A stretch of 64,000 nt of DNA from JAGXOF01 sp046545575 (GTDB taxonomy: Bacteria; Chloroflexota; Dehalococcoidia; SZUA-161; SpSt-899): the NCBI GenBank assembly GCA_046545575.1, contig JBKGZM010000002.1, positions 11,742 through 75,741 of the forward strand. The letters run 5' to 3'. This document shows, piece after piece, positions 24,673-32,247 of this stretch (position 1 is the first letter of the stretch; each line of letters opens with the position of its first letter). The position numbers and the translations under genes were made by a program. The notes under the pieces were generated by a model. It had not been told where the DNA came from. It worked only from the letters and a program-made list of their open reading frames with translations, and searched no databases.

Positions 24673-24856
24673 AGTTTTATTCGCTCTCTCAAAGCATGTG
24701 AGAAAACGTTTAACAACACTATTGTAAGAAACGTCTGTGCCCCTTTATCGCAGGTCTTGATCATTTCTTTTTAGATGCCTTCTCTTACTTTACAAAAGGC
24801 CTTACTATTTTAACGCGCCGTTAACTTGAAATCAAGTATATATCAATAACTCCGTC

Positions 24857-24885
24857 TTGATTTTATGCCGTTTGCTAGATATACT
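24857..24885 (+). promoter_or_regulatory. Promoter of the homocitrate/Re-citrate synthase-like gene
   Basis: TTGATT (24857-24862), 17 bases, TATACT (24880-24885). It implies a leader of about 53 bases before the ATG at 24946, which has GGGAGGT upstream. The inverted repeat at 24824-24837 lies 20 bases upstream of the -35 and is a candidate operator. Confidence 0.7.
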
Positions 24886-24945
24886 ATCCATACGCTAAGA
24901 GGTTGAGTGGAGTAGACAAACAGGCTCAATCCAGGGAGGTAAAGA

Positions 24946-26181
24946 ATGGGAAAGATCTATCTGATCGATGTAACCAACCGTGATGGAGTTCAAACAGCCA
25001 GGCTTGGCCTATCCAAGCTTGCCAAGACTTTGATAAACGTTCGCCTGAACGAGATGGGCATGTTTCAGAGTGAATTTGGGTTTCCGACCACCTTGCATGA
25101 GTCCAACTATCTGAGGGCTAATCTCAGGCTGGCCGAGATGGGAGTTCTGCAGCCCATGAGACTGGAAGGATGGGTAAGGGCTCAGACACAGGATATTGAA
25201 AAGACGTATGAGCTTGTGCCCAACATCAAACATCTTAACGTTTCCATTTCCACATCCGAGCAGATGGTGCAAGGCAAGTTCGCGGGCAGCAGGACAAGGG
25301 AAGACATACTCAATATGGCATGCGAGGCTGTGGATGCTGCCAAAGACCATGGCGCTGAGACGGTTGGGGTCAACGCTGAAGACGCTTCCAGAACGGATAT
25401 CGATTTCCTGATTCGTTTTGCTTCGAAGGTGAAGGAACATGGAGCGGACAGATTCCGCTATTGTGATACGCTTGGATATGAGAATCCATTCAGCATGTAC
25501 GATAGCTGCAAAAGACTGGCTGAGGAAGTGGGCATGGCTATTGAGACGCACTGTCATGGTGATTTAGGGATGGCGGTGGCTAATTCCATAACCGGGGCAA
25601 TGGGCATTGTTGACGGGGGACAGGATGCCTATATAAACACGACGATAAACGGGATTGGGGAGAGAGCGGGGAATGCTGATCTGGTGGCTGTGATCCTGGC
25701 ACTCAAGAAAGCGAAGGACATGCAGAGATATGAGTTCGGTATGGATGTTGATCTCTCGAAGTCCTGGAAGATCTGCAAGTACGCTAGCTATGCCTTTGAT
25801 GTGCCTATCCCCATGAACCATCCGGGGGTTGGTGCCAATGCCTTTGCGCATGCTTCGGGCATTCATGCGGATGGGGTGTTGAAGGATCGTGAAAATTACG
25901 AATTGTACGAGTACGAGGAACTGGGTCGTGGTGAACCTGAGATAGTTGAGACTGGCAGGGAGATACTATCTGGTGAATATACAGGGAAATCCGGATTTAC
26001 GCATGTTATGGAGGATTTGGGCGTGACCTTTGAAAGCCCCGAGGAGGCAAACAGGGTTCTGGAATTGGCACGGTACGCGAATGTGGTAGCACACAAACCG
26101 CTGGTTGACGATGAGCTATTGTTTATAGCTCAATATCCGGAGATTGCCAAAGAGCTTCTGACAATGACGCCTGTGGTCTAA
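24946..26181 (+). CDS. Homocitrate/isopropylmalate synthase-family enzyme, candidate Re-citrate synthase
   Basis: DRE-TIM metallolyase that condenses an acyl-CoA with a 2-oxo acid. The N-terminus IDVTNRDGVQTARLGLSK replaces the usual DTTLRDGEQ, keeping Arg-Asp and the Gln. ETHCHGDLGMAVANS is the conserved metal-binding HxH region, and NGIGERAGNADL the second signature. At 411 residues it lacks the LeuA allosteric domain, like NifV and the Re-citrate synthases of Clostridium kluyveri and Dehalococcoides. No leu, lys or nif genes are nearby. In an anaerobe using acetyl-CoA synthase, Re-citrate synthase is a plausible role; homocitrate or citramalate synthase remain possible. Confidence 0.8.
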   Translation: MGKIYLIDVTNRDGVQTARLGLSKLAKTLINVRLNEMGMFQSEFGFPTTLHESNYLRANLRLAEMGVLQPMRLEGWVRAQTQDIEKTYELVPNIKHLNVSISTSEQMVQGKFAGSRTREDILNMACEAVDAAKDHGAETVGVNAEDASRTDIDFLIRFASKVKEHGADRFRYCDTLGYENPFSMYDSCKRLAEEVGMAIETHCHGDLGMAVANSITGAMGIVDGGQDAYINTTINGIGERAGNADLVAVILALKKAKDMQRYEFGMDVDLSKSWKICKYASYAFDVPIPMNHPGVGANAFAHASGIHADGVLKDRENYELYEYEELGRGEPEIVETGREILSGEYTGKSGFTHVMEDLGVTFESPEEANRVLELARYANVVAHKPLVDDELLFIAQYPEIAKELLTMTPVV

Positions 26182-26186
26182 GAGAC

Positions 26187-26217
26187 GGATGGTCCGCCGA
26201 AGGCGGACCATCCTTTT
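26187..26217 (+). terminator. Intrinsic terminator between convergent genes
   Basis: GGATGGTCCGCC, loop GAA, GGCGGACCATCC (26187-26213), then TTTT. It lies six bases after the stop of the plus-strand gene; the stop codon of nrdJ on the minus strand (26216-26218) overlaps its T-run, so the same hairpin can also end the nrdJ message, though without a U-tract there. Confidence 0.85.
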
Positions 26218-28837
26218 AACTACATTTGGTATATCCGCACGCATAGCAGATGTGGCATCCCTCCTGATATACCAGAGGACTGCCACATTCGGGGCACTGC
26301 CCACCTCCTACCTCATCACCCAGATCCATTTGATCTTCTTTTCCGTTTCCATTGTGGCCCACTGTCTCAAATTCATCGGTCGCTTCCTCTGATCCGGAGG
26401 TGAGAGGAGACAGGGGTGGGCTGTTGAGGTGACGCTCAAGGACGCCCCCGATAGCGTCGGGGCAGGAGAGAATGGCATGGCCTTCATGCCACGCGATTGA
26501 GGGACAGCGTATCCCCTTCAGGTTCTTTACTACGGCCTCAACGCTCATGCCTGCCCTGAGCGACATGGAGATAAGCTTGCCGATGGCCTCAAGCTGTGCT
26601 GATGCGCACCCGCCTGATTTGCCCAGGCTGGCAAAGACCTCGCATATTCCTCTCTCATCTGAATTGACGGTAACGTAGATGTTCCCGCAGCCTGTCGTAA
26701 CCTTTTCCGTAGCCCCATATGTGACGGCTGGCCTTTCCCTCGGCTGCATCTTGCCGCGGTCCTCTTCCGACTCCGTCTCCTCGCCACCTATCGATAGGAC
26801 CTGCTCATCACGACTCCTATCGCGATAGATGGTTATCCCTTTACAACCCTCCTTATAGGCAAGGAGGTAGGCATTTGCCACATCTTCGCGGGTGGCATCC
26901 TGTGGAAAGTTAATGGTCTTGGAAACCGCGTTGTCCGTGTGCCGCTGGAATGCTGCCTGCATCTTCACATGCCATTCCGGACTTATATCGTGGGATGTGG
27001 CAAACACTCTTTGCACCCATTCAGGTATTTCCTCCATCCCTCGCACTCTTCCCGTCTCAGCCAGGGTTTCCATAAGCTCGTCGCTGTAAAAATTCTCCTT
27101 CTTTGCCACGTCCTCGAAGATGGGGTTTACTTCCACTAATTTGTCCTTATCCAGTATGTTCCTGAAGAAACTGAGGGCGAAGATAGGCTCAATGCCACTG
27201 GAACACCCGGCGATAATACTCAATGTGCCGGTTGGAGCGATGGTGGTGCGAGTGGCGTTCCGTACGCGCAAAGAACGTTTCTTCCCTTTATCGTAGACGC
27301 TGTCTTTGAAGGCAGGGAAAACGCCTCTTTCCTCTGCCAGTCTGACCGAGGCTTCAGTTGATTTCTCTTCGACGAAAGATATGATGTCCTCGCCTGTTTG
27401 CAGGGCCTCATCGCTGTCGTACGGGATACCTAGCCTGATGAGCATATCGGCAAAGCCCATGACCCCGAGTCCGATCTTGCGTGTAGCTCTTGTCTTGTCC
27501 GCGATTTCCTGCAAGGGGAACTCGTTCACGTCTATCACGTTATCGAGGAATCGAACGCAGGTGATTACCACGCGTTCCAGTTTCTCCCAATCGATTGTGG
27601 GGGAACCATTGTCCTCGCCGATCATTTTGGAGAGGTTGATGGAGCCGAGGTTACAGCTCTCGAATGGCAGGAGTGGTTGTTCGCCGCAGGGATTGGTGCT
27701 CTCTATTTGCCCGAGATGGGGAGTAGGGTTGTCCCTGTTGATTAAATCCAGGAATACGAGTCCTGGCTCCCCGTTGCGCCATGCCCCGTCGACTATTCTA
27801 TCGAACACATCTCTGGCGTTGAGAGTGCCTGCTGGTTCTTTTGTCCTGGGGTTTATGAGTTCATAGTCTATATCTTCTTCAACAGCTTTCATGAAGGTTT
27901 GTGTGGCAGCGACGGAGATGTTGAAATTGTTCAGGGCCTCTGATTTCTCCTTGGCAGTGATGAAATGCATGATGTCGGGATGGTCGACATTCAGTATGCC
28001 CATGTTGGCTCCGCGGCGCATTCCACCCTGTTTTATCACGTCGGTGGTTGCGTCGAAGGTCTTGATAAAGGACACGGGGCCGCTGGCTACACCGCCAGTG
28101 GACCCTACCCGGTCATTTTCGGGACGAATCCGGGAAAATGAGAAGCCGGTGCCTCCTCCGCTCTTGTGTATCATTGCCGTGTTCTTCACCGCATCGAAGA
28201 TGGAGTCCATGGAATCATCGACGGGGAGCACGAAGCAGGCGGAGAGCTGTCCCAGCTCACGCCCTGCATTCATAAGGGTAGGGGAGTTGGGCAGGAATTC
28301 CATGTTGGCCATGACCTGATAGAACTCCTCTTCCCGGGTGGCTGCATCGGCCTGAGAGTCGTATATTGTCTCTGCGGAGGCAATATGGTGTGCCACACGC
28401 TGGAACAGCTCCTCAGGCGTTTCCGCTGGCTGGCCATCGCTGTCTTTCCTGAGATATCTGCGTTCCAGCACCACCCTGGCGTTGTCCGATAGCTCGATTT
28501 CCTGTTTGATTGCTTTGCCCTCCGCAGGCCTTTCTGCCTTTGAGGGTTGTTTCTTGACGTGTGCCAGGGATATCTCCGCGAGCACTTGCTTTACCTTGGC
28601 CTGTATCTCGCTTTCCGAGACATTGAGGTCTGTGGTCTTCGTGGGGACCAGATCTTCCATGCCAGGCAATGCCCGCGGCGACGGGCCATCTCGTTTCAGG
28701 CGTTCAATAACCTGTTGAGTCATTTGTTCCAGCAATTGTACATCAGCTATGCCGGCGTTCTCAGCAGCGGAGAAAACAGCTCTGGCGATCCGGTTCTTTA
28801 ATTGACGTTCTCCGGCGGTGTTTTTGCTTGTAGCCAT
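26216..28837 (-). CDS. nrdJ: Adenosylcobalamin-dependent ribonucleotide reductase (class II)
   Basis: Makes deoxyribonucleotides using a B12-generated thiyl radical, without oxygen. The 873-residue protein shows the large-subunit motifs PNSPTLMNAG, SACFVLPVDDSMDSIF, KSGGGTGFSFSRIRP and NPCGEQPLLPFESCNLGSINL (catalytic Cys and Glu). The C-terminal Cys-rich tail CPECGSPLVYQEGCHICYACG is the zinc-ribbon/redox-active tail of class II enzymes. A short N-terminal extension precedes the core. GGGGG lies before the ATG. Probably in one transcript with nrdR, controlled by the NrdR boxes near 29450. Confidence 0.96.
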   Translation of the reverse strand: MATSKNTAGERQLKNRIARAVFSAAENAGIADVQLLEQMTQQVIERLKRDGPSPRALPGMEDLVPTKTTDLNVSESEIQAKVKQVLAEISLAHVKKQPSKAERPAEGKAIKQEIELSDNARVVLERRYLRKDSDGQPAETPEELFQRVAHHIASAETIYDSQADAATREEEFYQVMANMEFLPNSPTLMNAGRELGQLSACFVLPVDDSMDSIFDAVKNTAMIHKSGGGTGFSFSRIRPENDRVGSTGGVASGPVSFIKTFDATTDVIKQGGMRRGANMGILNVDHPDIMHFITAKEKSEALNNFNISVAATQTFMKAVEEDIDYELINPRTKEPAGTLNARDVFDRIVDGAWRNGEPGLVFLDLINRDNPTPHLGQIESTNPCGEQPLLPFESCNLGSINLSKMIGEDNGSPTIDWEKLERVVITCVRFLDNVIDVNEFPLQEIADKTRATRKIGLGVMGFADMLIRLGIPYDSDEALQTGEDIISFVEEKSTEASVRLAEERGVFPAFKDSVYDKGKKRSLRVRNATRTTIAPTGTLSIIAGCSSGIEPIFALSFFRNILDKDKLVEVNPIFEDVAKKENFYSDELMETLAETGRVRGMEEIPEWVQRVFATSHDISPEWHVKMQAAFQRHTDNAVSKTINFPQDATREDVANAYLLAYKEGCKGITIYRDRSRDEQVLSIGGEETESEEDRGKMQPRERPAVTYGATEKVTTGCGNIYVTVNSDERGICEVFASLGKSGGCASAQLEAIGKLISMSLRAGMSVEAVVKNLKGIRCPSIAWHEGHAILSCPDAIGGVLERHLNSPPLSPLTSGSEEATDEFETVGHNGNGKEDQMDLGDEVGGGQCPECGSPLVYQEGCHICYACGYTKCS

Positions 28838-28934
28838 GGTTCCCCCTTTTGTAGTATGTGTCCTTTACGTGTTTTCTCCCTGCTAATGTGTTGTGCTCTC
28901 ACAGCAACGCTCATTCAGTATGTTGACTTATGAA

Positions 28935-29429
28935 TTACTGGCGAGTGGTTACATTATGGTCCTCTTCCGACATCAGCGGTAATTGCTTGGCTGCGATAGA
29001 GTCAACCTCTTCCTTCAGGCTCCCGATATCGGCAAAGGACCTGTAGACGCTGGCAAATCTGATATAGGCAATGTGGTCCAGCCTCAATAGCTGTTTCATC
29101 ACCATCTCACCTATCTGGGAGCTTGGTATCTCCCTGTTGCCCATGCGATGCAGTTCAAATTCGATGTCATCCGCCAGCTTTTCAACAGTTCCCGCTGGCA
29201 GGGGCCGTTTCTCGCATGCCTTGTAAAGGCCGCTCAGGAGCTTTTCGCGGTCAAAGCTCTCACGGCGGCGGTCTTTCTTAACGATACTTATTCTGGTATT
29301 ATCTAGTCGTTCATGGGTTGTGAAGCGTGCACCGCATGTAAGGCACTGGCGACGTCGTCTCGTGCCCTGGTCCGTACTTCGGGAATCAATCACTCTGGAT
29401 TCGTTATAACCGCAGTATGGGCAGCGCAT
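28935..29429 (-). CDS. nrdR: Transcriptional repressor NrdR
   Basis: Nucleotide-sensing repressor of ribonucleotide reductase genes. The N-terminal zinc ribbon (MRCPYCGYNESRVIDSR, CLTCGARFTTHER) is followed by an ATP-cone (ISIVKKDRRRESFDREKLLSG). The 164 residues are slightly longer than usual because of a polar C-terminal tail. Two NrdR-box-like sites lie directly upstream, one only 4 bases before the start codon, so it should repress itself together with nrdJ. Confidence 0.97.
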   Translation of the reverse strand: MRCPYCGYNESRVIDSRSTDQGTRRRRQCLTCGARFTTHERLDNTRISIVKKDRRRESFDREKLLSGLYKACEKRPLPAGTVEKLADDIEFELHRMGNREIPSSQIGEMVMKQLLRLDHIAYIRFASVYRSFADIGSLKEEVDSIAAKQLPLMSEEDHNVTTRQ

Positions 29430-29432
29430 TTC

Positions 29433-29486
29433 TCACCATATATAGTGTTACGGAATTACCATACTCCCATATATAGCGTTTGTCAA
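29433..29486 (-). promoter_or_regulatory. Promoter of nrdR-nrdJ with tandem NrdR boxes
   Basis: On the minus strand TTGACA (29486-29481), 17 bases, TATGGT (29463-29458). Two NrdR boxes match the consensus ACACTATATATAGTGT: box 1 at 29433-29448 (14 of 16) over the expected transcription start, and box 2 at 29464-29479 (11 of 16) filling the -35/-10 spacer. Their start-to-start distance is 31 bases, the three-helical-turn spacing known for paired NrdR sites. Confidence 0.85.
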
Positions 29487-29542
29487 GAGGTTTTTGCAGG
29501 CAAAAATCTGGTACTCAAAAGCACTTTTTGTGGGAGAGTCAT

Positions 29543-29571
29543 TTGCTGATGGGACGCTCGTTTGGTAATAT
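29543..29571 (+). promoter_or_regulatory. Candidate promoter of tRNA-Pro
   Basis: TTGCTG (29543-29548), 17 bases, TAATAT (29566-29571), about 37 bases before the tRNA. Moderate match to the sigma-70 consensus. Confidence 0.45.
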
Positions 29572-29608
29572 GTAATTGATTAATCATCTTGGCAAGTTAA
29601 TCAGGGAT

Positions 29609-29686
29609 CGGGGTGTAGCGCAGTCTGGTTAGCGCGCCTGCTTTGGGAGCAGGAGGTCGGCGGTTCAAATCCGCCCACCCCGACCA
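29609..29686 (+). tRNA. tRNA-Pro (UGG)
   Basis: Full cloverleaf: acceptor CGGGGTG pairs with CACCCCG, anticodon stem CCTGC/GCAGG encloses the loop TTTGGGA with anticodon TGG at 29644-29646, and the T arm reads GGCGGTTCAAATCCGCC. Discriminator A and an encoded CCA end (29684-29686) are present. The 5' C-G first pair is usual for bacterial tRNA-Pro. Confidence 0.97.
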
Positions 29687-29732
29687 TTTTAGTAAGTATT
29701 CAGCCGTCAGCGATCAGCATTCAGTCTAAGAC

Positions 29733-30944
29733 ATGACTTACAGATGCCTTAATGATGGAACTGTTACCTCTCCCAGGGGATTTGCTGCGGGGGCTACGCT
29801 AGCAAATATCGGGGATTATAAGGAGAGGGCTTTTGATCTGGGTATATTGCGGTCGGATGAACTGTGTACTACGGCGGGTGTGTTTACCACTAACGCTGTT
29901 AAGGCTGCCCCGGTCCTTGTGTGTCAGGAGCGCGTAGCTCGAAGGAGAGCGCGGGCGATAGTCGCGAATAGCGGCTATGCCAATACCTGTACCGGGCAGC
30001 AGGGTCATGCTGACGCCCAGCAAATGGCTGCCCTTGCCGCAGGGAAAGTCGGGGTTGCCCCGGACGACGTGCTGGTTGCCAGCACAGGTGTCATCGGCAC
30101 TTGTTTGCCTATGGATAGAATAGTGCAGGGAATCGAGCGCATTGAAGTTTCCCCGCAGGGCGGGAATGACTTTGCCCGGGCTATCATGACCACAGATACG
30201 GTTCCCAAAGAGGTAGCGGTCTCGGTGGATATTGACGGGAAGGAGGTAAGGATCGGTGGTGTGGCAAAGGGAGCGGGGATGATTCATCCTAATATGGCCA
30301 CGATGCTCTGTTTCATTACCACCGATGCAGATGTTGACGGGGAGTTCTTACAGATGGCACTGAGGCGTTCAGTGGACAAGTCCTTCAACATGATAACCGT
30401 CGATGGCGATACGAGCACCAATGATATGGTACTGGTTATGGCGAATGGTTTGGCCGGGAACTCCACGCTTGTGAGCGATTCGCCGGGTGCGGAGCGCTTT
30501 GAAGCCGCTTTGGATGCGGTTTGTACATATCTTGCGAAGTGTATTGCTCGTGATGGAGAGGGGTCGACCAAGTTTATTGAGGTGACTGTCGAGGGGGCAG
30601 AGAGCTTGGAGGATGCCAGGAAGGCAGCGCGAGCGGTTGCGGGATCGTTTCTGGTGAAGACAGCGGTTTGCGGGATGGACCCGAATTGGGGTCGGGTGGT
30701 GGCGGCGGTGGGGAGGAGCGGGGCGGGGGTGGCAGAGAGCAAGCTGGACCTTTACCTCGGTGATCTTTGCCTCGTAAAAGGAGGTTGCGCTGTGCAGTTC
30801 GATGTGCAATATGCGCAAGAGATCATGAGTCGGGATGAAGTGCCTTTTAGAGTATGCCTTAATCTCGGGGGCAATGAGGCTACTGCCTGGGGTTGTGATT
30901 TAACCGAGGAATATGTCTCTATCAACGCAGAGTATACTACATAG
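29733..30944 (+). CDS. argJ: Bifunctional ornithine acetyltransferase / N-acetylglutamate synthase
   Basis: Arginine biosynthesis, acetyl recycling between N-acetylornithine and glutamate. The autoproteolysis motif with nucleophilic Thr is visible in KGAGMIHPNMATMLCFITTD (cleavage before the Thr of MATML). Further signatures are NSGYANTCTG and SFNMITVDGDTSTNDMV, and the C-terminal DPNWGRVVAAVGRSG. The 403 residues are full length. The ATG lies 47 bases after tRNA-Pro in a stretch with short TCAGC repeats. No other arg genes are in the window. Confidence 0.96.
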   Translation: MTYRCLNDGTVTSPRGFAAGATLANIGDYKERAFDLGILRSDELCTTAGVFTTNAVKAAPVLVCQERVARRRARAIVANSGYANTCTGQQGHADAQQMAALAAGKVGVAPDDVLVASTGVIGTCLPMDRIVQGIERIEVSPQGGNDFARAIMTTDTVPKEVAVSVDIDGKEVRIGGVAKGAGMIHPNMATMLCFITTDADVDGEFLQMALRRSVDKSFNMITVDGDTSTNDMVLVMANGLAGNSTLVSDSPGAERFEAALDAVCTYLAKCIARDGEGSTKFIEVTVEGAESLEDARKAARAVAGSFLVKTAVCGMDPNWGRVVAAVGRSGAGVAESKLDLYLGDLCLVKGGCAVQFDVQYAQEIMSRDEVPFRVCLNLGGNEATAWGCDLTEEYVSINAEYTT

Positions 30945-30945
30945 A

Positions 30946-30963
30946 GATTTATGGCCATAAATC
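30946..30963. terminator. Short palindrome between argJ and nadA
   Basis: GATTTATGGCCATAAATC is an 18-base perfect palindrome in the 20-base gap between the two convergent genes. There is no loop and no U-tract, so terminator function is only a guess. Confidence 0.35.
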
Positions 30964-30964
30964 C

Positions 30965-31885
30965 CTACGATACCTCCATCATCCTCTCCACTGCTGCCCT
31001 GGCTTTCTCACGAATTCCCTCTGGCACTTTCACCTCAGGTTCCATGTTTTCCATCGCTCTTACAACTTTATCCAGGGTGATTAACTTCATGTGTGGGCAG
31101 ATCGCTTGCTCGGAGGCGGGGATAAACCTCTTGGTAGGATTTTCTTTCCTTAATCGATGGAGTATTCCTACCTCTGTCCCGACGATTAACTCCTGTACAT
31201 CATCCCGTGCGGCATAACGGCAGATGCCGGCGGTGCTGCCGACCTCATCTGCCAGGGCGATTACCTCTGGCCTGCACTCGGGGTGAACCACGACCTTTGC
31301 ATTGGGATACTCGGCCCTTAGCCTCTTGATGTCCTGTCCGGATATCCTGGCATGAGATGGGCAATAGCCTGGCCAGAGTATCAGGTCTCTGCCTGTTTGG
31401 GTGGATGTATAATGGCCCAGGTATTGATCTGGGACGAAGATGATTTCCTCCGTATATGACAGGCTGTTTACCACCTTCGTTGCATTAGCGGAGGTACAAC
31501 AGATATCGCTTTCCGCCTTGACCTCGGCGGTGGAGTTTACATAACAAACGACCTTGGCTTTTGGATGTTGTGCTTTCTCCTTGCGAAGCTGGTCAGCGGT
31601 TATCATTTCCGCCATGAGGCAGCTGGATTGTATGTCCGGAAGCAGGACCGTCTTTTGGGGAGATAGAATGGAAGCCGTCTCGGCCATGAAGTGAACGCCA
31701 CAAAAGACGATTACATCGGCGTCGGTTTGGGCGGCCTTCTGGCTTAGCTCCAGGGAGTCTCCCAGGAAATCAGCGATATCCTGGACTTCACCCAGCTGAT
31801 AGTTATGAACCAAAATGAGGGCATTCCGTTGCCTTTTAAGTTCCAGTATTTTGTCTCGTAGGTCACTTTTGCTTTCAGAGGTCAT
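30965..31885 (-). CDS. nadA: Quinolinate synthase
   Basis: Condenses iminoaspartate with dihydroxyacetone phosphate for NAD synthesis, using a 4Fe-4S cluster. Conserved segments include LVHNYQLGEVQDIADFLGDS, VIVFCGVHFMAETASILSP (first cluster Cys), and VHPECRPEVIALAD (second Cys). A third Cys lies in EQAICPHMKLI near the C-terminus. At 306 residues it is of the usual short type. nadB and nadC are not adjacent. Confidence 0.96.
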   Translation of the reverse strand: MTSESKSDLRDKILELKRQRNALILVHNYQLGEVQDIADFLGDSLELSQKAAQTDADVIVFCGVHFMAETASILSPQKTVLLPDIQSSCLMAEMITADQLRKEKAQHPKAKVVCYVNSTAEVKAESDICCTSANATKVVNSLSYTEEIIFVPDQYLGHYTSTQTGRDLILWPGYCPSHARISGQDIKRLRAEYPNAKVVVHPECRPEVIALADEVGSTAGICRYAARDDVQELIVGTEVGILHRLRKENPTKRFIPASEQAICPHMKLITLDKVVRAMENMEPEVKVPEGIREKARAAVERMMEVS

Positions 31886-32034
31886 TTTGACTAAGGTGCT
31901 CCTCAGCTTTGGTAATTCCCCACAACCTCCCGCAATTCATTCCCTGTAAAGTATTCTAGCACACATGTGCTTCAGATGCTGTGTATAACCCGTCGCGTGT
32001 ACCGTTTGGTTGGTTGATACAGCGCAGGCTAGAG

Positions 32035-32068
32035 GGGGTAAGGTGGCCGACGTCGGCCACCTTACCCC
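32035..32068 (-). terminator. 34-base perfect palindrome after the sulfur operon
   Basis: GGGGTAAGGTGGCC, GACGTC, GGCCACCTTACCCC: a perfect palindrome 17 bases beyond the stop of the small gene at 32086. It would form a very strong hairpin in RNA from either strand. No U-tract follows on the minus strand, so it may act as an RNA 3'-end stabiliser or a U-less terminator. Confidence 0.55.
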
Positions 32069-32085
32069 GAGCGGACTTGTTTTGA

Positions 32086-32247
32086 TTATTGGGATTTCTC
32101 CCCCTGCTTTGTCAGGTCTTGTTCCACGCAGGTGTTGGTGCCCTGTTCCGTTCTAACCCTGATGTTGGACAGCCCTGCCATCGGGCATCCACCGCATGTG
32201 CTGCAATAGTTCAATATCCTGTTTGCTATCCTGCGTGCTATTCCCAT
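32086..32247 (-). CDS. 53-residue Cys-rich protein coupled to CoA-disulfide reductase
   Basis: Short frame: MGIARRIANRILNYCSTCGG, then CPMAGLSNIRVRTEQGTNTC and VEQDLTKQGEKSQ. The start codon overlaps the stop of the upstream reductase (TAATG), and GGAGGAG lies 7 bases before the ATG, so it has every sign of translation. The motif CSTCGGC (C15-x2-C18-x2-C21) plus C40 could bind a metal or iron-sulfur cluster, or accept sulfane sulfur. The amphipathic N-terminus is basic. No family is recognised. Confidence 0.7.
   Translation of the reverse strand: MGIARRIANRILNYCSTCGGCPMAGLSNIRVRTEQGTNTCVEQDLTKQGEKSQ

Larger units (their letters stand above)
24563..24945. other. 383-base divergent control region between ppsA and the citrate-synthase-like gene
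   Basis: AT-rich, with no coding frame. It contains the hairpin at 24651-24672, a 14-base perfect inverted repeat ACTTGA-AA-TCAAGT (24824-24837), and a strong plus-strand promoter at 24857-24885. No convincing minus-strand promoter for ppsA was found, which leaves its start of transcription open. Confidence 0.55.
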
